In this document: piece after piece, positions 8,752 to 17,453 of the stretch
Layout: each line of letters opens with the position of its first letter
How positions within the stretch are numbered: the stretch's first letter is position 1
Assembly: GCA_044464765.1 (NCBI GenBank)
Contig: JBIQKZ010000018.1
Span: forward strand, 20,262-84,261
DNA length: 64,000 nucleotides
Source of the DNA: JBIQKZ01 sp044464765
GTDB lineage: Bacteria > Pseudomonadota > Gammaproteobacteria > Burkholderiales > Burkholderiaceae_B
Reading direction: 5' to 3'
Position numbers and translations under genes: made by a program
The notes under the pieces: model-generated
The model's input: only the letters and a program-made list of their open reading frames with translations
Database searches by the model: none
Told to the model about the DNA's origin: nothing

Positions 8752-9516
8752 TCAGTTTTCAAGAACTTCAAGGGTTTGCTGCGCTTGCGTGGCGGCCCCG
8801 GAGACGCCTTGGGCGGCGGCTTCTTTGAAAGAGCGTTGCGCAAGCATAAGCTGCACGCGCCCCATATTGGCCTTGGCGGCCGCGTAGTTGGGGTTGGCGG
8901 TCAGCGCCATGGCCAGCGCATCGTGCGCCATGTCGATTTTTCCTTGCTTGACGTATTCCGCCGCCAGATTGTTCCAGGGTTCGGGCAGTTCGGGGTACTC
9001 GACGGTCATGGATTGGTACAGGTCGATGGCTTCGTTGGTGCGTCCCAGCGCAGCCAACGCACGCCCGCGCAGGAAAAGCAATTGCACGTCCGTGCCGATG
9101 GATGGCCCGGCGTCGCGTTGAGCCTGGCGTTTCTCGATGATGTCCAGGGCTTCCTGGTTGCGCCCTTGGTCCAGCATTCGGCTGATGCGGTCGGTGATCT
9201 GCGACGGCGTTAGCGGGATGGCGGTATCGACCGAAGGCGCCAGGGCTTCGAGTAATTTAGCCAACCCCTTCCAGCCGCCCTCGGGGGGAGGTGGATCGTC
9301 GAACAGCTTGTCGCTGGGATTGACGGCCGGTTCGGAGGGAATGAAGGCGGCTTTGACGCCGGAGTTTTTCAGGGTATCCGCGGCATTGAGCGAGTCGCTT
9401 AAGTCGACGTGGGGTTGCAGGCCTGGCGCCGGATGTTGAGCGTATACACTCGGTGCACCTAGTGCGCAGGCGAGCAGTGTCACTGCCAGAAAACTACGTG
9501 GTGGATTAGGAAACAC
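8752..9516 (-). CDS. Exported tetratricopeptide-repeat protein
   Basis: 254 residues with a signal peptide at residues 1-26 (cleavage near APSVYAQ). The C-terminal half, about 110-235, carries three or more TPR-like helical pairs (QEALDIIEKRQ, RTNEAIDLYQSM, AEYVKQGKIDMAHDALAMAL). TPR domains mediate protein contacts, so this is probably a periplasmic scaffold; the partner is unknown. It is first in a tight minus-strand cluster with the isomerase and lpxH, and divergent from cysS. Confidence 0.82.
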   Translation of the reverse strand: MFPNPPRSFLAVTLLACALGAPSVYAQHPAPGLQPHVDLSDSLNAADTLKNSGVKAAFIPSEPAVNPSDKLFDDPPPPEGGWKGLAKLLEALAPSVDTAIPLTPSQITDRISRMLDQGRNQEALDIIEKRQAQRDAGPSIGTDVQLLFLRGRALAALGRTNEAIDLYQSMTVEYPELPEPWNNLAAEYVKQGKIDMAHDALAMALTANPNYAAAKANMGRVQLMLAQRSFKEAAAQGVSGAATQAQQTLEVLEN

Positions 9517-9677
9517 AGACCGGTACCCAAAGATAAAAGCCTAGTTTAGCCTTATAGCGCTTCATTGGGGTGCCCACTTGCTATACTTATCGACCATCAT
9601 TTCACCTTTGCGCTACTTTTTTTCGGATAGATCGGCGTAGCCGAGCTATCGTGCTTTATCGGATTTTACGCATACTC

Positions 9678-11126
9678 ATGCTGCATATCTACAACACCCT
9701 TTCACGCGCCAAACAGCCGCTGACCCTTGTTGAGCCAGGGCATGTGCGCATGTATGTTTGCGGCATGACAGTCTACGATTACTGCCATCTGGGCCATGCG
9801 CGCATGCTGGTCAGTTTCGATGTGGTGCAGCGCTGGTTGCGTGCGAGCGGCTACCGGGTAAGCTATGTGCGCAACATTACGGATATTGACGACAAGATCA
9901 TCCGGCGCGCCGTGGAGTCCAATAAAACGCTGGGGCAGGTGACAGATTTTTTCATCGACGCCATGCATGCCGACGAGCAGGCGCTTGGCGTGCAGAGCCC
10001 CGATGCCGAGCCGCGCGCCACGCAGCACGTGGGCGATATGCTGGATATTATCGGCCTGCTGAAAGACAAAGACCTGGCCTATCAGGCGCCCGACGGCGAC
10101 GTCAATTACTCAGTGCGCAGCTTTCCAGGGTACGGAAAGCTGTCGGGCAAGTCGCTCGACGATTTGCGGGCCGGTGAACGTGTCGCCGTTGCATCCGGCA
10201 AGCGCGACCCGCTGGATTTTGTGTTGTGGAAATCAGCCAAGCCGCAAGAACCGGCCGAATCAAAATGGGAGTCCCCCTACGGCTTGGGCAGGCCCGGCTG
10301 GCATATCGAGTGTTCCGCCATGAGCAAAGCATTGCTGGGCTTGCCGCTGGATATTCACGGAGGGGGGCCGGACCTGAAGTTCCCCCACCACGAAAACGAG
10401 ATCGCACAGACCGAGGGGGCATTCGGCGGCATGCTGGCCAATGTCTGGATGCATTGCGGCCCCTTGATGGTGGATGCGGACAAAATGTCCAAATCACTGG
10501 GGAATTTCCGCACCATACGTGAAACCGTGGCCGAACCCGCCGGCTTATCGGATGAAAACGCGTCGTACCAGGCCAATCCACGAGAAGCCGAGATGTTGCG
10601 TTTCTTTATTGTGCGCAACCATTATCGTAGTACGCAAAACTATACGCCGGACAACCTCCTGGATGCTCAGAATGCCCTGGACCGCCTGTATCAGACCCTG
10701 CACAATGTCCCTCCGGTGAATGCCGATGTAGACTGGGAGCATCCGGTTGCAGCAGCGTTTCGCGCGGCCATGGATGATGACTTCAATACCTCTGGCGCGG
10801 TGGCTGCCTTGTTTGAACTAGCAACCGAGGTCAACCGCAGTGGCTCGGCCACGCTGTCGGGCTTGTTGCGGGCATTGGGGGGTGTGCTGGGCTTGCTGCA
10901 GGCCGACCCCAACACGTATTTGCAGTCGGGTAGTCGCTATCTGGGGGCCGTCGCCAGCCGGGCCGGCCTGTCAGCCGATGCCATCGCCGCGCTGATCGCC
11001 GAGCGCGCAGTCGCAAAGAAAGAGCGCAATTTTTCCCATGCGGACAGCCTGCGCGAGCAGTTGCGCGCTGAAGGGGTCGAACTCGAGGATAAGCCTGACG
11101 GAACCACAAACTGGCGACGGGCTTAA
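9678..11126 (+). CDS. cysS: Cysteinyl-tRNA synthetase
   Basis: 482 residues from the ATG at 9678; the frame extends upstream but MLHIYNTLSRAKQPL is the family N-terminus. Class I motifs are clear: the HIGH equivalent HLGHARM after MYVCGMTVYDYC, whose Cys belongs to the zinc site, and the KMSKSLGNF signature in the second half. Further zinc-site residues are in GWHIECSAM and in PHHENEIAQ. The enzyme charges tRNA-Cys. The downstream glycosylase gene begins 10 bases after its stop. Confidence 0.96.
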   Translation: MLHIYNTLSRAKQPLTLVEPGHVRMYVCGMTVYDYCHLGHARMLVSFDVVQRWLRASGYRVSYVRNITDIDDKIIRRAVESNKTLGQVTDFFIDAMHADEQALGVQSPDAEPRATQHVGDMLDIIGLLKDKDLAYQAPDGDVNYSVRSFPGYGKLSGKSLDDLRAGERVAVASGKRDPLDFVLWKSAKPQEPAESKWESPYGLGRPGWHIECSAMSKALLGLPLDIHGGGPDLKFPHHENEIAQTEGAFGGMLANVWMHCGPLMVDADKMSKSLGNFRTIRETVAEPAGLSDENASYQANPREAEMLRFFIVRNHYRSTQNYTPDNLLDAQNALDRLYQTLHNVPPVNADVDWEHPVAAAFRAAMDDDFNTSGAVAALFELATEVNRSGSATLSGLLRALGGVLGLLQADPNTYLQSGSRYLGAVASRAGLSADAIAALIAERAVAKKERNFSHADSLREQLRAEGVELEDKPDGTTNWRRA

Positions 11127-11136
11127 GGAAAGGGTA

Positions 11137-11787
11137 ATGCCGGAACACAATCTGATCACCGATGATAAACCGCATTTTTGGGACGAAGCGTCTGCTCAGC
11201 TGATGCGTCGCGATCGTATATTGCGAAAACTGATACCGCTCTACAGTTCCGAGTGGCTGCTGACCACGGCAACACCGTTCATGACACTTGCGCGAGCCAT
11301 CATTGGTCAGCAATCTTCAGTCAAGTCGGCCGACGCCACCTGGCAGCGCCTGAAAGAACGTTGCGGTCGGCGTCCTACGCCATCGTCGGTGGTTTCCGTA
11401 ACACCCGAAGAGCTGCGTGAGTTGGGCATATCCAAACGCAAGGTCGATTATCTTCTGGACCTGGCAAGCCATTTCGCTGATAAAAGGGTGCGGCCCGCCG
11501 CCTGGGCGAGCATGGACGATGAAGCGGTGGTCGCCGAATTATGCGCCATTCGCGGCATTGGTCGCTGGACCGCCGAGATGTTCCTGATATTCGGCCTGCG
11601 CCGACCGGATGTCTTGCCACTGGATGACGCCAGCCTGTTGAAGGCAATTTCGTTACACTACTTCAGTGGCGAACCGGTATCTCGCTTCGAAGTCCGCGAA
11701 GTCGCCCAGGCTTGGGCGCCCTGGCGCACAGTGGCCACCTGGTATCTGTGGCGCAGCCTTGATACGGCGTCCGCCGCCTCCAAGTAA
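11137..11787 (+). CDS. DNA-3-methyladenine glycosylase, AlkA type (HhH-GPD)
   Basis: 216 residues, starting at an ATG 10 bases after the cysS stop with AAGGAAAGGG upstream. The HhH-GPD fold is visible: LARAIIGQQSSVKSA, the helix-hairpin-helix CAIRGIGRWTAEM (about 134-146) and the catalytic-Asp region LPLDDASLLKA. It would remove 3-methyladenine and other alkylated bases in base excision repair. It is shorter than E. coli AlkA (282 residues) because it lacks the N-terminal TBP-like domain. This matters because the unrelated alkyladenine glycosylase mpg at 27.4-27.9 kb is frameshifted. Confidence 0.9.
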   Translation: MPEHNLITDDKPHFWDEASAQLMRRDRILRKLIPLYSSEWLLTTATPFMTLARAIIGQQSSVKSADATWQRLKERCGRRPTPSSVVSVTPEELRELGISKRKVDYLLDLASHFADKRVRPAAWASMDDEAVVAELCAIRGIGRWTAEMFLIFGLRRPDVLPLDDASLLKAISLHYFSGEPVSRFEVREVAQAWAPWRTVATWYLWRSLDTASAASK

Positions 11788-11842
11788 ACTATCTGTACAA
11801 GACGATAAACAGTGCATGGCCTCCCCTGGAAAACAAGCCCTT

Positions 11843-12808
11843 ATGCGTAATACCTTCCTTGACTTTGAACAGCCCCTGGCCGAGCTCGAGAACAAAATCG
11901 AACAGTTACGCTTCGTGCAGGCCGATTCGGCGGTGGACATCTCCGACGAGGTCAGCCGGTTGCAGCAGAAAAGTCAAACCCTGGCCAAGAGCATTTATGC
12001 CAAGCTCACGCCCTGGCAAACCGCATTGGTTGCGCGCCATCCGCAGCGCCCGTATACCTTTGACTACGTTCGTGAATTGTTTACCGATTTCCATGAGCTG
12101 CATGGCGACCGCATGTATGCCGACGACCTGTCCATCGTCGGCGGCCTGGCGCGATTCAACGGTGCGCCTTGCATGGTGATCGGGCACCAGAAGGGCAGGG
12201 ACACCAAAGAGCGCGCCATGCGAAACTTCGGCATGCCAAGGCCCGAAGGCTACCGCAAGGCGCTAAGGCTGATGCGCCTGGCCGAGAAATTCGGCTTGCC
12301 GATTTTTACGTTTGTGGACACCCCAGGCGCTTACCCCGGCATTGGCGCCGAAGAGCGTGGTCAGTCAGAGGCCATCGGCCACAATCTGTATGCCATGGCC
12401 GAACTTAAAGTGCCCATTATTTCAACCATTATTGGGGAAGGCGGTTCGGGTGGTGCGTTGGCGATCGCCGTGGGCGATGTCGTCATGATGCTGCAGTACG
12501 CCACGTATGCGGTTATTTCGCCGGAAGGCTGCGCTTCCATCCTGTGGCGTAGCGCAGACAAGGCGCCGGTTGCCGCCGAAGCGCTTGCAATCACCGCGCC
12601 TCGACTGAAAGAGCTGGGCCTTATCGATCGCATTGTGAATGAACCCGTGGGGGGGGCGCATCGCGACCCAGCCACGATGGCTCGTCAGTTGGGTAGGGCG
12701 TTGTCCGACGCTTTGCGCCAGGTTTCGGGGCTTGGAACGGAACAATTGCTTGAACAGCGTTTGCAGCGCTTGTTGTCTTATGGCCGATTCCAAGAGGTTC
12801 GTGCCTGA
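11843..12808 (+). CDS. accA: Acetyl-CoA carboxylase carboxyltransferase subunit alpha
   Basis: 321 residues from the ATG at 11843 (MRNTFLDFEQPLAELENKI); the frame is open further upstream but without family character. It shows the alpha-subunit carboxyltransferase core with GRDTKERAMRNFGMPRPEGY, FTFVDTPGAYPGIGAEERGQ and GEGGSGGALAIAVGD. With AccD it transfers carboxyl from biotin to acetyl-CoA, the first committed step of fatty acid synthesis. tilS begins inside its last 29 bases. Confidence 0.96.
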   Translation: MRNTFLDFEQPLAELENKIEQLRFVQADSAVDISDEVSRLQQKSQTLAKSIYAKLTPWQTALVARHPQRPYTFDYVRELFTDFHELHGDRMYADDLSIVGGLARFNGAPCMVIGHQKGRDTKERAMRNFGMPRPEGYRKALRLMRLAEKFGLPIFTFVDTPGAYPGIGAEERGQSEAIGHNLYAMAELKVPIISTIIGEGGSGGALAIAVGDVVMMLQYATYAVISPEGCASILWRSADKAPVAAEALAITAPRLKELGLIDRIVNEPVGGAHRDPATMARQLGRALSDALRQVSGLGTEQLLEQRLQRLLSYGRFQEVRA

Positions 12809-13820
12809 CGCCACTGACGTCGACTCTTTCGGCTCGCCAGTCCTGATTAGTGCGATTCGGGCGTCGTTGGCGTCAGCCGCGCCGTCTGTGCAATGCCTTG
12901 CGGTGGCCTTGAGCGGTGGAGCCGATTCAGCCATGTTGGCGGTTCACGCAGCCAAGTACGCCAGAAGCCGGCAAGTTGAACTACATTTTCTTCATGTGCA
13001 TCACGGCCTGCAGGCCGGGGCGGATCAGTGGCAGGCGCACGTGCACGACCTGGCTCACAGACTGAACGTACCTTGTCACAGCCTACGGGTTCGGGTGGAT
13101 CAGTCGGGGGGCGATGGGATGGAGTCCGCTGCGCGGACAGCGCGCTACCAAGCATTGGCCAGCCTGGCTGCGCCGTTGGGTGTCACGCATATATTGCTGG
13201 CCCATCACCAAGATGATCAGGCTGAAACCGTATTGTTGCGACTGTTGCGGGGGGCGGGCCCGGAAGGGCTGGGCGCCATGGCGCCCATGCGGGTGCGTGA
13301 TGGCCTGGTCTATTTGCGTCCCTGGCTAGAGGTTGCGCGTAGTGAAATCCTTCGTCTTGCCGGGCAGTTTGGCGAACTCACCGGCTGGCATCCCGTGTGC
13401 GATCCCACCAATAGCGATGATCGCTATACTCGCGCTGCCGTGCGTGAGCGCCTAGCGCCGGTTCTGGATGACCGCTGGCCCGGCTGGCAGGCTAATCTGG
13501 TTCGACATGCCGGCCTGAGCCGAGAGATGGCCCTGGTGCTGGATGAGGTCGCCAGCAACGACTTCAAGCAGTTGGAGCCCGCCGCCGATGCCGGCAGCTT
13601 CTCGTTGCGTAAATGGCGTGAGTTGCCCGAGCATCGACAGGCATTGTTGCTGCGCTACTGGCTGGCCTTGCAAGGCCAGCGCATGCCTACACAGGCGCGA
13701 CTGCAGGACCTGATGCGCCAACTACGCCACCTGCATGCCATGGGACACGACAGGCAAATGCAGGTAAAGCATGGGGATCGGTATATACGGTGCATCAAGG
13801 GTCGGATCATCCTTGATTAG
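12780..13820 (+). CDS. tilS: tRNA(Ile)-lysidine synthase
   Basis: 346 residues from the ATG at 12780, overlapping the 3' end of accA by 29 bases in another frame. The PP-loop ATP-pyrophosphatase signature ALSGGADSAM is at about residue 42, followed by FLHVHHGL and the HHQDDQAETVLLRLLRGAG block. TilS attaches lysine to C34 of the CAU-anticodon tRNA-Ile, switching it to read AUA. It is shorter than E. coli TilS (432 residues), as is usual when the C-terminal domain is reduced. The accA-tilS arrangement is common in proteobacteria. Confidence 0.94.
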   Translation: MADSKRFVPDATDVDSFGSPVLISAIRASLASAAPSVQCLAVALSGGADSAMLAVHAAKYARSRQVELHFLHVHHGLQAGADQWQAHVHDLAHRLNVPCHSLRVRVDQSGGDGMESAARTARYQALASLAAPLGVTHILLAHHQDDQAETVLLRLLRGAGPEGLGAMAPMRVRDGLVYLRPWLEVARSEILRLAGQFGELTGWHPVCDPTNSDDRYTRAAVRERLAPVLDDRWPGWQANLVRHAGLSREMALVLDEVASNDFKQLEPAADAGSFSLRKWRELPEHRQALLLRYWLALQGQRMPTQARLQDLMRQLRHLHAMGHDRQMQVKHGDRYIRCIKGRIILD

Positions 13821-13965
13821 GCTGTCGTAAACCTGTTTCAAGCCCTCCTTTGCCGGTTTTCAACCCGCTAAATAGCATGCTGGCAAAACAGTTGCGTCGA
13901 AAACCGTTAAAATTATGGGTTTCGCCTGTCAATGCAAGACAGTCCCCTATAACACAGAGTAAAAG

Positions 13966-15231
13966 ATGTCCGTGATCGTTCACAAATATGGTGGTACGTC
14001 GATGGGCTCGGTCGAGCGCATCCAGAATGTTGCCCGCCGTGTTGCCAAATGGCATGCGGCAGGCCACCAAGTGGTCGTTGTGCCGTCGGCAATGTCCGGC
14101 GAAACCAACCGCCTTATTGGGCTTGCCAAGGAAATCAGCAGCCAGCCCGATGGACGCGAGCTCGACATGCTGGCCGCGACGGGCGAACAGGCCAGTAGTG
14201 CTCTGCTGGCCATGGCGCTGATGGCGCAGGGCGTTAGTGCACGCAGCTACACCGGATGGCAGGTGCCTGTGCGCACCGACTCGTCCTTCACCAAGGCGCG
14301 TATTCGCAGTATCGACGATGCCCGTGTCCGGGCGGACCTGGATCAGGGCCGTGTGGTGATCGTCACCGGCTTCCAGGGGGTTGACGAGCAAGGGCACATC
14401 ACCACATTGGGTCGGGGTGGTTCAGACACCTCGGCGGTTGCCATGGCCACGGCCTTGGGCGCGCGTGAATGCCTTATTTTTACGGATGTCGATGGCGTAT
14501 ACACCACCGACCCCCGTGTTGTGCCTGAAGCGCGCCGCTTGAATGTGCTGTCCTTCGAGGAAATGCTGGAAATGGCTTCACTCGGGTCCAAGGTGCTGCA
14601 GATTCGCGCCGTGGAGTTCGCGGGCAAATACCGTGTGCCGGTCCGGGTCTTGTCGTCCCTTACCGACCCGTTGATACCGCTCGACGAGGAAATGAGTTCG
14701 GGCACTTTAATTACTTTCGAGGAAGACCAGAAAATGGAATCCGCCGTTGTATCAGGCATTGCCTTTAGCCGCGACGAGGCGAAAATCACTTTGTTGGCGG
14801 TTCCCGACACCCCGGGGGTTGCCTATTCGATCCTGGGGCCGGTGGCCGCAGCCAATATCGATGTGGACATGATCGTGCAGAACCAGTCGGTGAAAGGCAT
14901 GACTGACTTCTCCTTCACGGTAAACCGCAACGATTTCGGCCGCACACTGGATCTGCTTAAGAACCAGATCGCACCCTCCGTCGGCGCTGGTGAAGTCGTG
15001 CCAGACGACAAAGTGTGCAAGGTGTCGATTGTTGGCATCGGAATGCGCAGCCATGTCGGAGTGGCCAGCCTGATGTTCCGCACGCTAAGTGAAGAGGGCA
15101 TCAATATCCAGATGATCAGCACCAGCGAAATCAAGACGTCGGTGGTCATCAACGACAAATACATGGAGCTGGCTGTGCGTGCCTTGCACAAGGCGTTCGG
15201 CCTGGATCAGGATCCCGCCGTCGAGTCGTGA
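13966..15231 (+). CDS. lysC: Aspartate kinase
   Basis: 421 residues, a monofunctional aspartokinase. Kinase motifs are VHKYGGTSMGS at the N-terminus, GFQGVDEQGHITTLGRGGSDTSA and FTDVDGVYTTDPRVV. Two ACT domains fill the C-terminal 160 residues and normally bind lysine and/or threonine for feedback control. The enzyme phosphorylates aspartate, leading to lysine, methionine, threonine and diaminopimelate. An internal start at 14734 could give a separate regulatory subunit. tRNA-Ser(GCU) follows 37 bases after the stop. Confidence 0.96.
   Translation: MSVIVHKYGGTSMGSVERIQNVARRVAKWHAAGHQVVVVPSAMSGETNRLIGLAKEISSQPDGRELDMLAATGEQASSALLAMALMAQGVSARSYTGWQVPVRTDSSFTKARIRSIDDARVRADLDQGRVVIVTGFQGVDEQGHITTLGRGGSDTSAVAMATALGARECLIFTDVDGVYTTDPRVVPEARRLNVLSFEEMLEMASLGSKVLQIRAVEFAGKYRVPVRVLSSLTDPLIPLDEEMSSGTLITFEEDQKMESAVVSGIAFSRDEAKITLLAVPDTPGVAYSILGPVAAANIDVDMIVQNQSVKGMTDFSFTVNRNDFGRTLDLLKNQIAPSVGAGEVVPDDKVCKVSIVGIGMRSHVGVASLMFRTLSEEGINIQMISTSEIKTSVVINDKYMELAVRALHKAFGLDQDPAVES
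14719..14736 (+). promoter_or_regulatory. Candidate internal ribosome binding site and start in lysC
   Basis: GAGGAAG (14719-14725) lies 8 bases before an in-frame ATG at 14734. Initiation there would give a 165-residue protein made only of the two ACT domains (MESAVVSGIAFSRDEAK onward). This matches the beta subunits made from internal starts in the lysC genes of Corynebacterium and Bacillus. The purine run also encodes Glu-Glu-Asp, so it may be coincidental. Confidence 0.5.
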
Positions 15232-15246
15232 TTTCCCAAGTCTTAT

Positions 15247-15254
15247 GCTAGAAT
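15247..15254 (+). promoter_or_regulatory. Probable extended -10 element of tRNA-Ser(GCU)
   Basis: The sequence GCTAGAAT, directly preceded by T, gives an extended -10 (TGnTAGAAT) ending 14 bases before the tRNA 5' end. No convincing -35 lies 17 bases upstream, which is tolerable for an extended -10 promoter. Confidence 0.45.
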
Positions 15255-15268
15255 AGCGAGCTTATTTA

Positions 15269-15361
15269 GGAGACATGGCCGAGAGGTTGAAGGTACTCCC
15301 CTGCTAAGGGAGCATACGGCTTATACCCGTATCGAGGGTTCGAATCCCTCTGTCTCCGCCA
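15269..15361 (+). tRNA. tRNA-Ser, anticodon GCT
   Basis: A complete cloverleaf with the long variable arm typical of serine tRNAs. The acceptor pairs GGAGACA with TGTCTCC, and the discriminator G and encoded CCA end at 15361. The anticodon stem CTCCC/GGGAG encloses a loop with GCT at 15303-15305, so it reads AGC and AGU. The T-arm is GAGGG-TTCGAAT-CCCTC. It marks the left edge of an accessory region; a degenerate copy of its 3' end lies at about 17416. Confidence 0.97.
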
Positions 15362-15374
15362 GTATTTCTGGCGT

Positions 15375-15404
15375 AAAGCCCTGTTTTTACAGGGCTTTAT
15401 TTTT
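15375..15404 (+). terminator. Rho-independent terminator of tRNA-Ser
   Basis: The stem AAAGCCCTG (15375-15383) pairs with CAGGGCTTT (15390-15398), followed by ATTTTT. Confidence 0.85.
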
Positions 15405-15609
15405 GGGCGAGTCGTGCTGCGTATTTATTGCGGAATTCGCATATATGCGTTTGGGCTCGCTGGCGCTCCAGTACGACGATGGCGCGCGCATTCGTCTCAA
15501 CATTTCTCTCCCTGGTCGTTTTGGTCCTTTGGCATGAGGCTTGCTGAACTGCGACACCTACAACGCAGGAGCAGCGGTCGCTTCTACTTTGTGTACCAGA
15601 GAGGCGATA

Positions 15610-16209
15610 TTATTCGTTGTCCTGCTTTGCGTTCAAGGCCTTGGCCATTTTCAGGTGCTCTTGCAACTTGGGCAATGTTTTAGTGGCCATTGCTTTGACG
15701 TCTGGATCTTGGGCCTTCTGGATGGCTTCTTCGAACAGTTTCACTGTCGCTTCGTGGGAGGCCACACCTATGCGATTGACATACATGGCATCAAATGCGC
15801 CACCGGAAAGTGCTTTTAGCGCTGTAATTTCGGTTGACTGCATCACTGATGGGCCAGAGGGTGGAGTCATGCCCTTGTTACGGGCCAGCGCTTCAGCTTC
15901 TTTGGCCATCTTGCTGTGGTCATCAATCATCTTTTGGGCGAAAGCCGTTACGTCGGCGTTCTCTGTTTTTTCGAGGGCGAGCTGGCTGCCCACTATCTCG
16001 GCGTGGCTTCCTTGAATCGCATTTTCTAGAAACCTTTGCTCTTCGTCAGCGAGGGTACTCTGTTGACTGTGACCTCCGCTTGGGGTTTGCGTCGTTTGTG
16101 CTCTGGATGGGGATGTAGGGTCGGCTTGAGTATTCGTTTGCGCATGAACGCCGAACCCGGCTAACGCAAGACCGAGCGCGAATGCTATGGACGTATGTGT
16201 TCTCTTCAT
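15610..16209 (-). CDS. DUF4142 periplasmic protein
   Basis: 199 residues with a signal peptide (1-23, ending GVHAQ) and a Ser/Thr/Gln-rich linker at about 24-50. A DUF4142 four-helix domain follows, with ENAIQGSHAEIVGSQLALEK, AFAQKMIDDHSKMAKEA and YVNRIGVASHEATVKLFEEA. The fold resembles a ferritin-like bundle; the function is not established, though such genes often sit in stress islands. It shares the minus strand with the DUF892 gene 55 bases upstream. Confidence 0.85.
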   Translation of the reverse strand: MKRTHTSIAFALGLALAGFGVHAQTNTQADPTSPSRAQTTQTPSGGHSQQSTLADEEQRFLENAIQGSHAEIVGSQLALEKTENADVTAFAQKMIDDHSKMAKEAEALARNKGMTPPSGPSVMQSTEITALKALSGGAFDAMYVNRIGVASHEATVKLFEEAIQKAQDPDVKAMATKTLPKLQEHLKMAKALNAKQDNE

Positions 16210-16264
16210 GAGTACTCCTGGGACTGGAGTAATGTGGTGTATATGCGGGGAATTCAGCTAACCC

Positions 16265-16777
16265 TCAATGCTTAGCAGAGACTCCTTTAGCCTCATCACG
16301 CACGAGAAATTGCTTTACAGTGGTGGGTAGGTGTTCAGCGAGCCAATCCGCCATGGCTTCTTCCTGGGGAAGAATTTGCTCACAAACCTGCTTGGTTTCC
16401 ATGTCGCCGCATAGTTCGGCAGCTGCGATGAGCGCCTTATAGCTTGCGATCTCCATATGCTCGAAGGCATAGCTCGCCAGGCTAGCTTTGACAGCCTCGT
16501 CGGATACAAACATGCCGCTCAAGCCTTGGGCTACCGCCATCAACTTCGCCGTCGCGTCCTTGAGGGCGGATGTATCCCCGCCAAGGCGTTCAATGCATCC
16601 GCGCACGAGTTGCGCCTGAGTTCGTGTTTCCTCAATGTGTTGCTCGATTCGGGAGCGAAGCTCGGGATAGTTCTCGAGTCGTTTAGCGGTGGCGGTCAGC
16701 ATCTTCTCAGCTTGTTCTTCCATCGCATGAGCGTCTCGCAACCAATCCAGTAGATTCTCTTTCATTTCTGTAGTCAT
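16265..16777 (-). CDS. DUF892 (YciE/YciF-like) ferritin-like protein
   Basis: 170 residues. The start is the ATG at 16777, preceded by GAGGAAAA; the frame is open upstream to 16927 but that stretch looks non-coding. Helices begin LLDWLRDAHAMEEQAEKML and continue with EQHIEETRTQAQLV and AYEHMEIASYKALIAAAEL-type repeats, in which Glu and His occur at the spacing of di-iron ferritin-like proteins. The family is induced by stress in enterobacteria; its reaction is unknown. It is likely co-transcribed with the DUF4142 gene. Confidence 0.87.
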   Translation of the reverse strand: MTTEMKENLLDWLRDAHAMEEQAEKMLTATAKRLENYPELRSRIEQHIEETRTQAQLVRGCIERLGGDTSALKDATAKLMAVAQGLSGMFVSDEAVKASLASYAFEHMEIASYKALIAAAELCGDMETKQVCEQILPQEEAMADWLAEHLPTTVKQFLVRDEAKGVSAKH

Positions 16778-16992
16778 AGTTTTCCTCATTGCAAAGTGGC
16801 GGTATGCGGAGATGGCGGCCAAGGTGTCGTGTCCTCCGCCGAATAATCCGGCAGCAAGCCACATACCTGCCTTGGCGCTGCCACGAGAGCAGCTCTTTCG
16901 GCACGCGTAGAAAAAAGATCTGCCCATTCATGTTTCGAGTCGGCTTGGGCATGGCGATTGCCGGCGTTACCGCTATCGCACAGAAGAGCGCG

Positions 16993-17160
16993 ATGCCAAC
17001 GAATCCCAACAAAAACCCGGGCGACGAAGTCAAGCCCGACACCAAGCAGACCGGCAAATTGCCGTGTGAGCGCTGCGATGGGACTGGGCAAGTAGACAGT
17101 CAGCTGTGCACGCAATGCGGTGGCACTGGAGAGGTCGTCGTCAACGTGGGGGATGCATAG
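16993..17160 (+). CDS. CxxCxGxG mini-protein (DnaJ-type zinc-finger motif)
   Basis: 55 residues from the ATG at 16993 (MPTNPNKNPGDEVKP). The C-terminal half carries two CxxCxGxG units, CERCDGTGQV and CTQCGGTGEV, the half-motifs that form one zinc site in the DnaJ Cys-rich domain. It is probably a zinc-binding structural protein; no partner is apparent. Similar short proteins occur in betaproteobacteria, often near stress genes. A longer frame from 16789 exists but its N-terminus is not convincing. Confidence 0.7.
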   Translation: MPTNPNKNPGDEVKPDTKQTGKLPCERCDGTGQVDSQLCTQCGGTGEVVVNVGDA

Positions 17161-17415
17161 TCAGTGAGGCCCGCTGCGGCCGTACATCAGTTGCTTCCGC
17201 GTAATCTGCGACGTGGGAAATGTTGGACGCGTTTTGACGCCGCACGGGGCGCCTCAGGCGACACTTGATCCTCGCTGAAACGGACCTGGTTCAATGCCTG
17301 GAACCACTGAGTGTCGAGGCTACTGCGGAATAATGGTATTTCCGGGGTATCCCAGAGGCATCAAAAACCTAAGTACTTGATTCTATTGCCCGGTGTTCCC
17401 CTGCATGGTCGCCTG

Positions 17416-17444
17416 AGAGGAGTTCGAATCCCTCCGTCCCGCCA
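17416..17444 (+). repeat. Degenerate copy of the tRNA-Ser 3' end (possible attachment scar)
   Basis: This stretch reproduces the T-arm, acceptor strand and CCA of the tRNA-Ser at 15269-15361, with an inserted A in the T-stem, one substitution and one deletion in the acceptor strand. GTTCGAATCCCTC and CGCCA are identical. No 5' half of a tRNA is present. Elements that integrate at tRNA 3' ends leave such direct repeats at both borders; no integrase gene remains. Confidence 0.6.
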
Positions 17445-17453
17445 AGATGTGCT

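Noticed and set aside
17416..17444. A full tRNA gene in the island
   Set aside because: Only the 3' part is present; I could not find D-arm or anticodon arm sequences upstream that fold, so it is a fragment.
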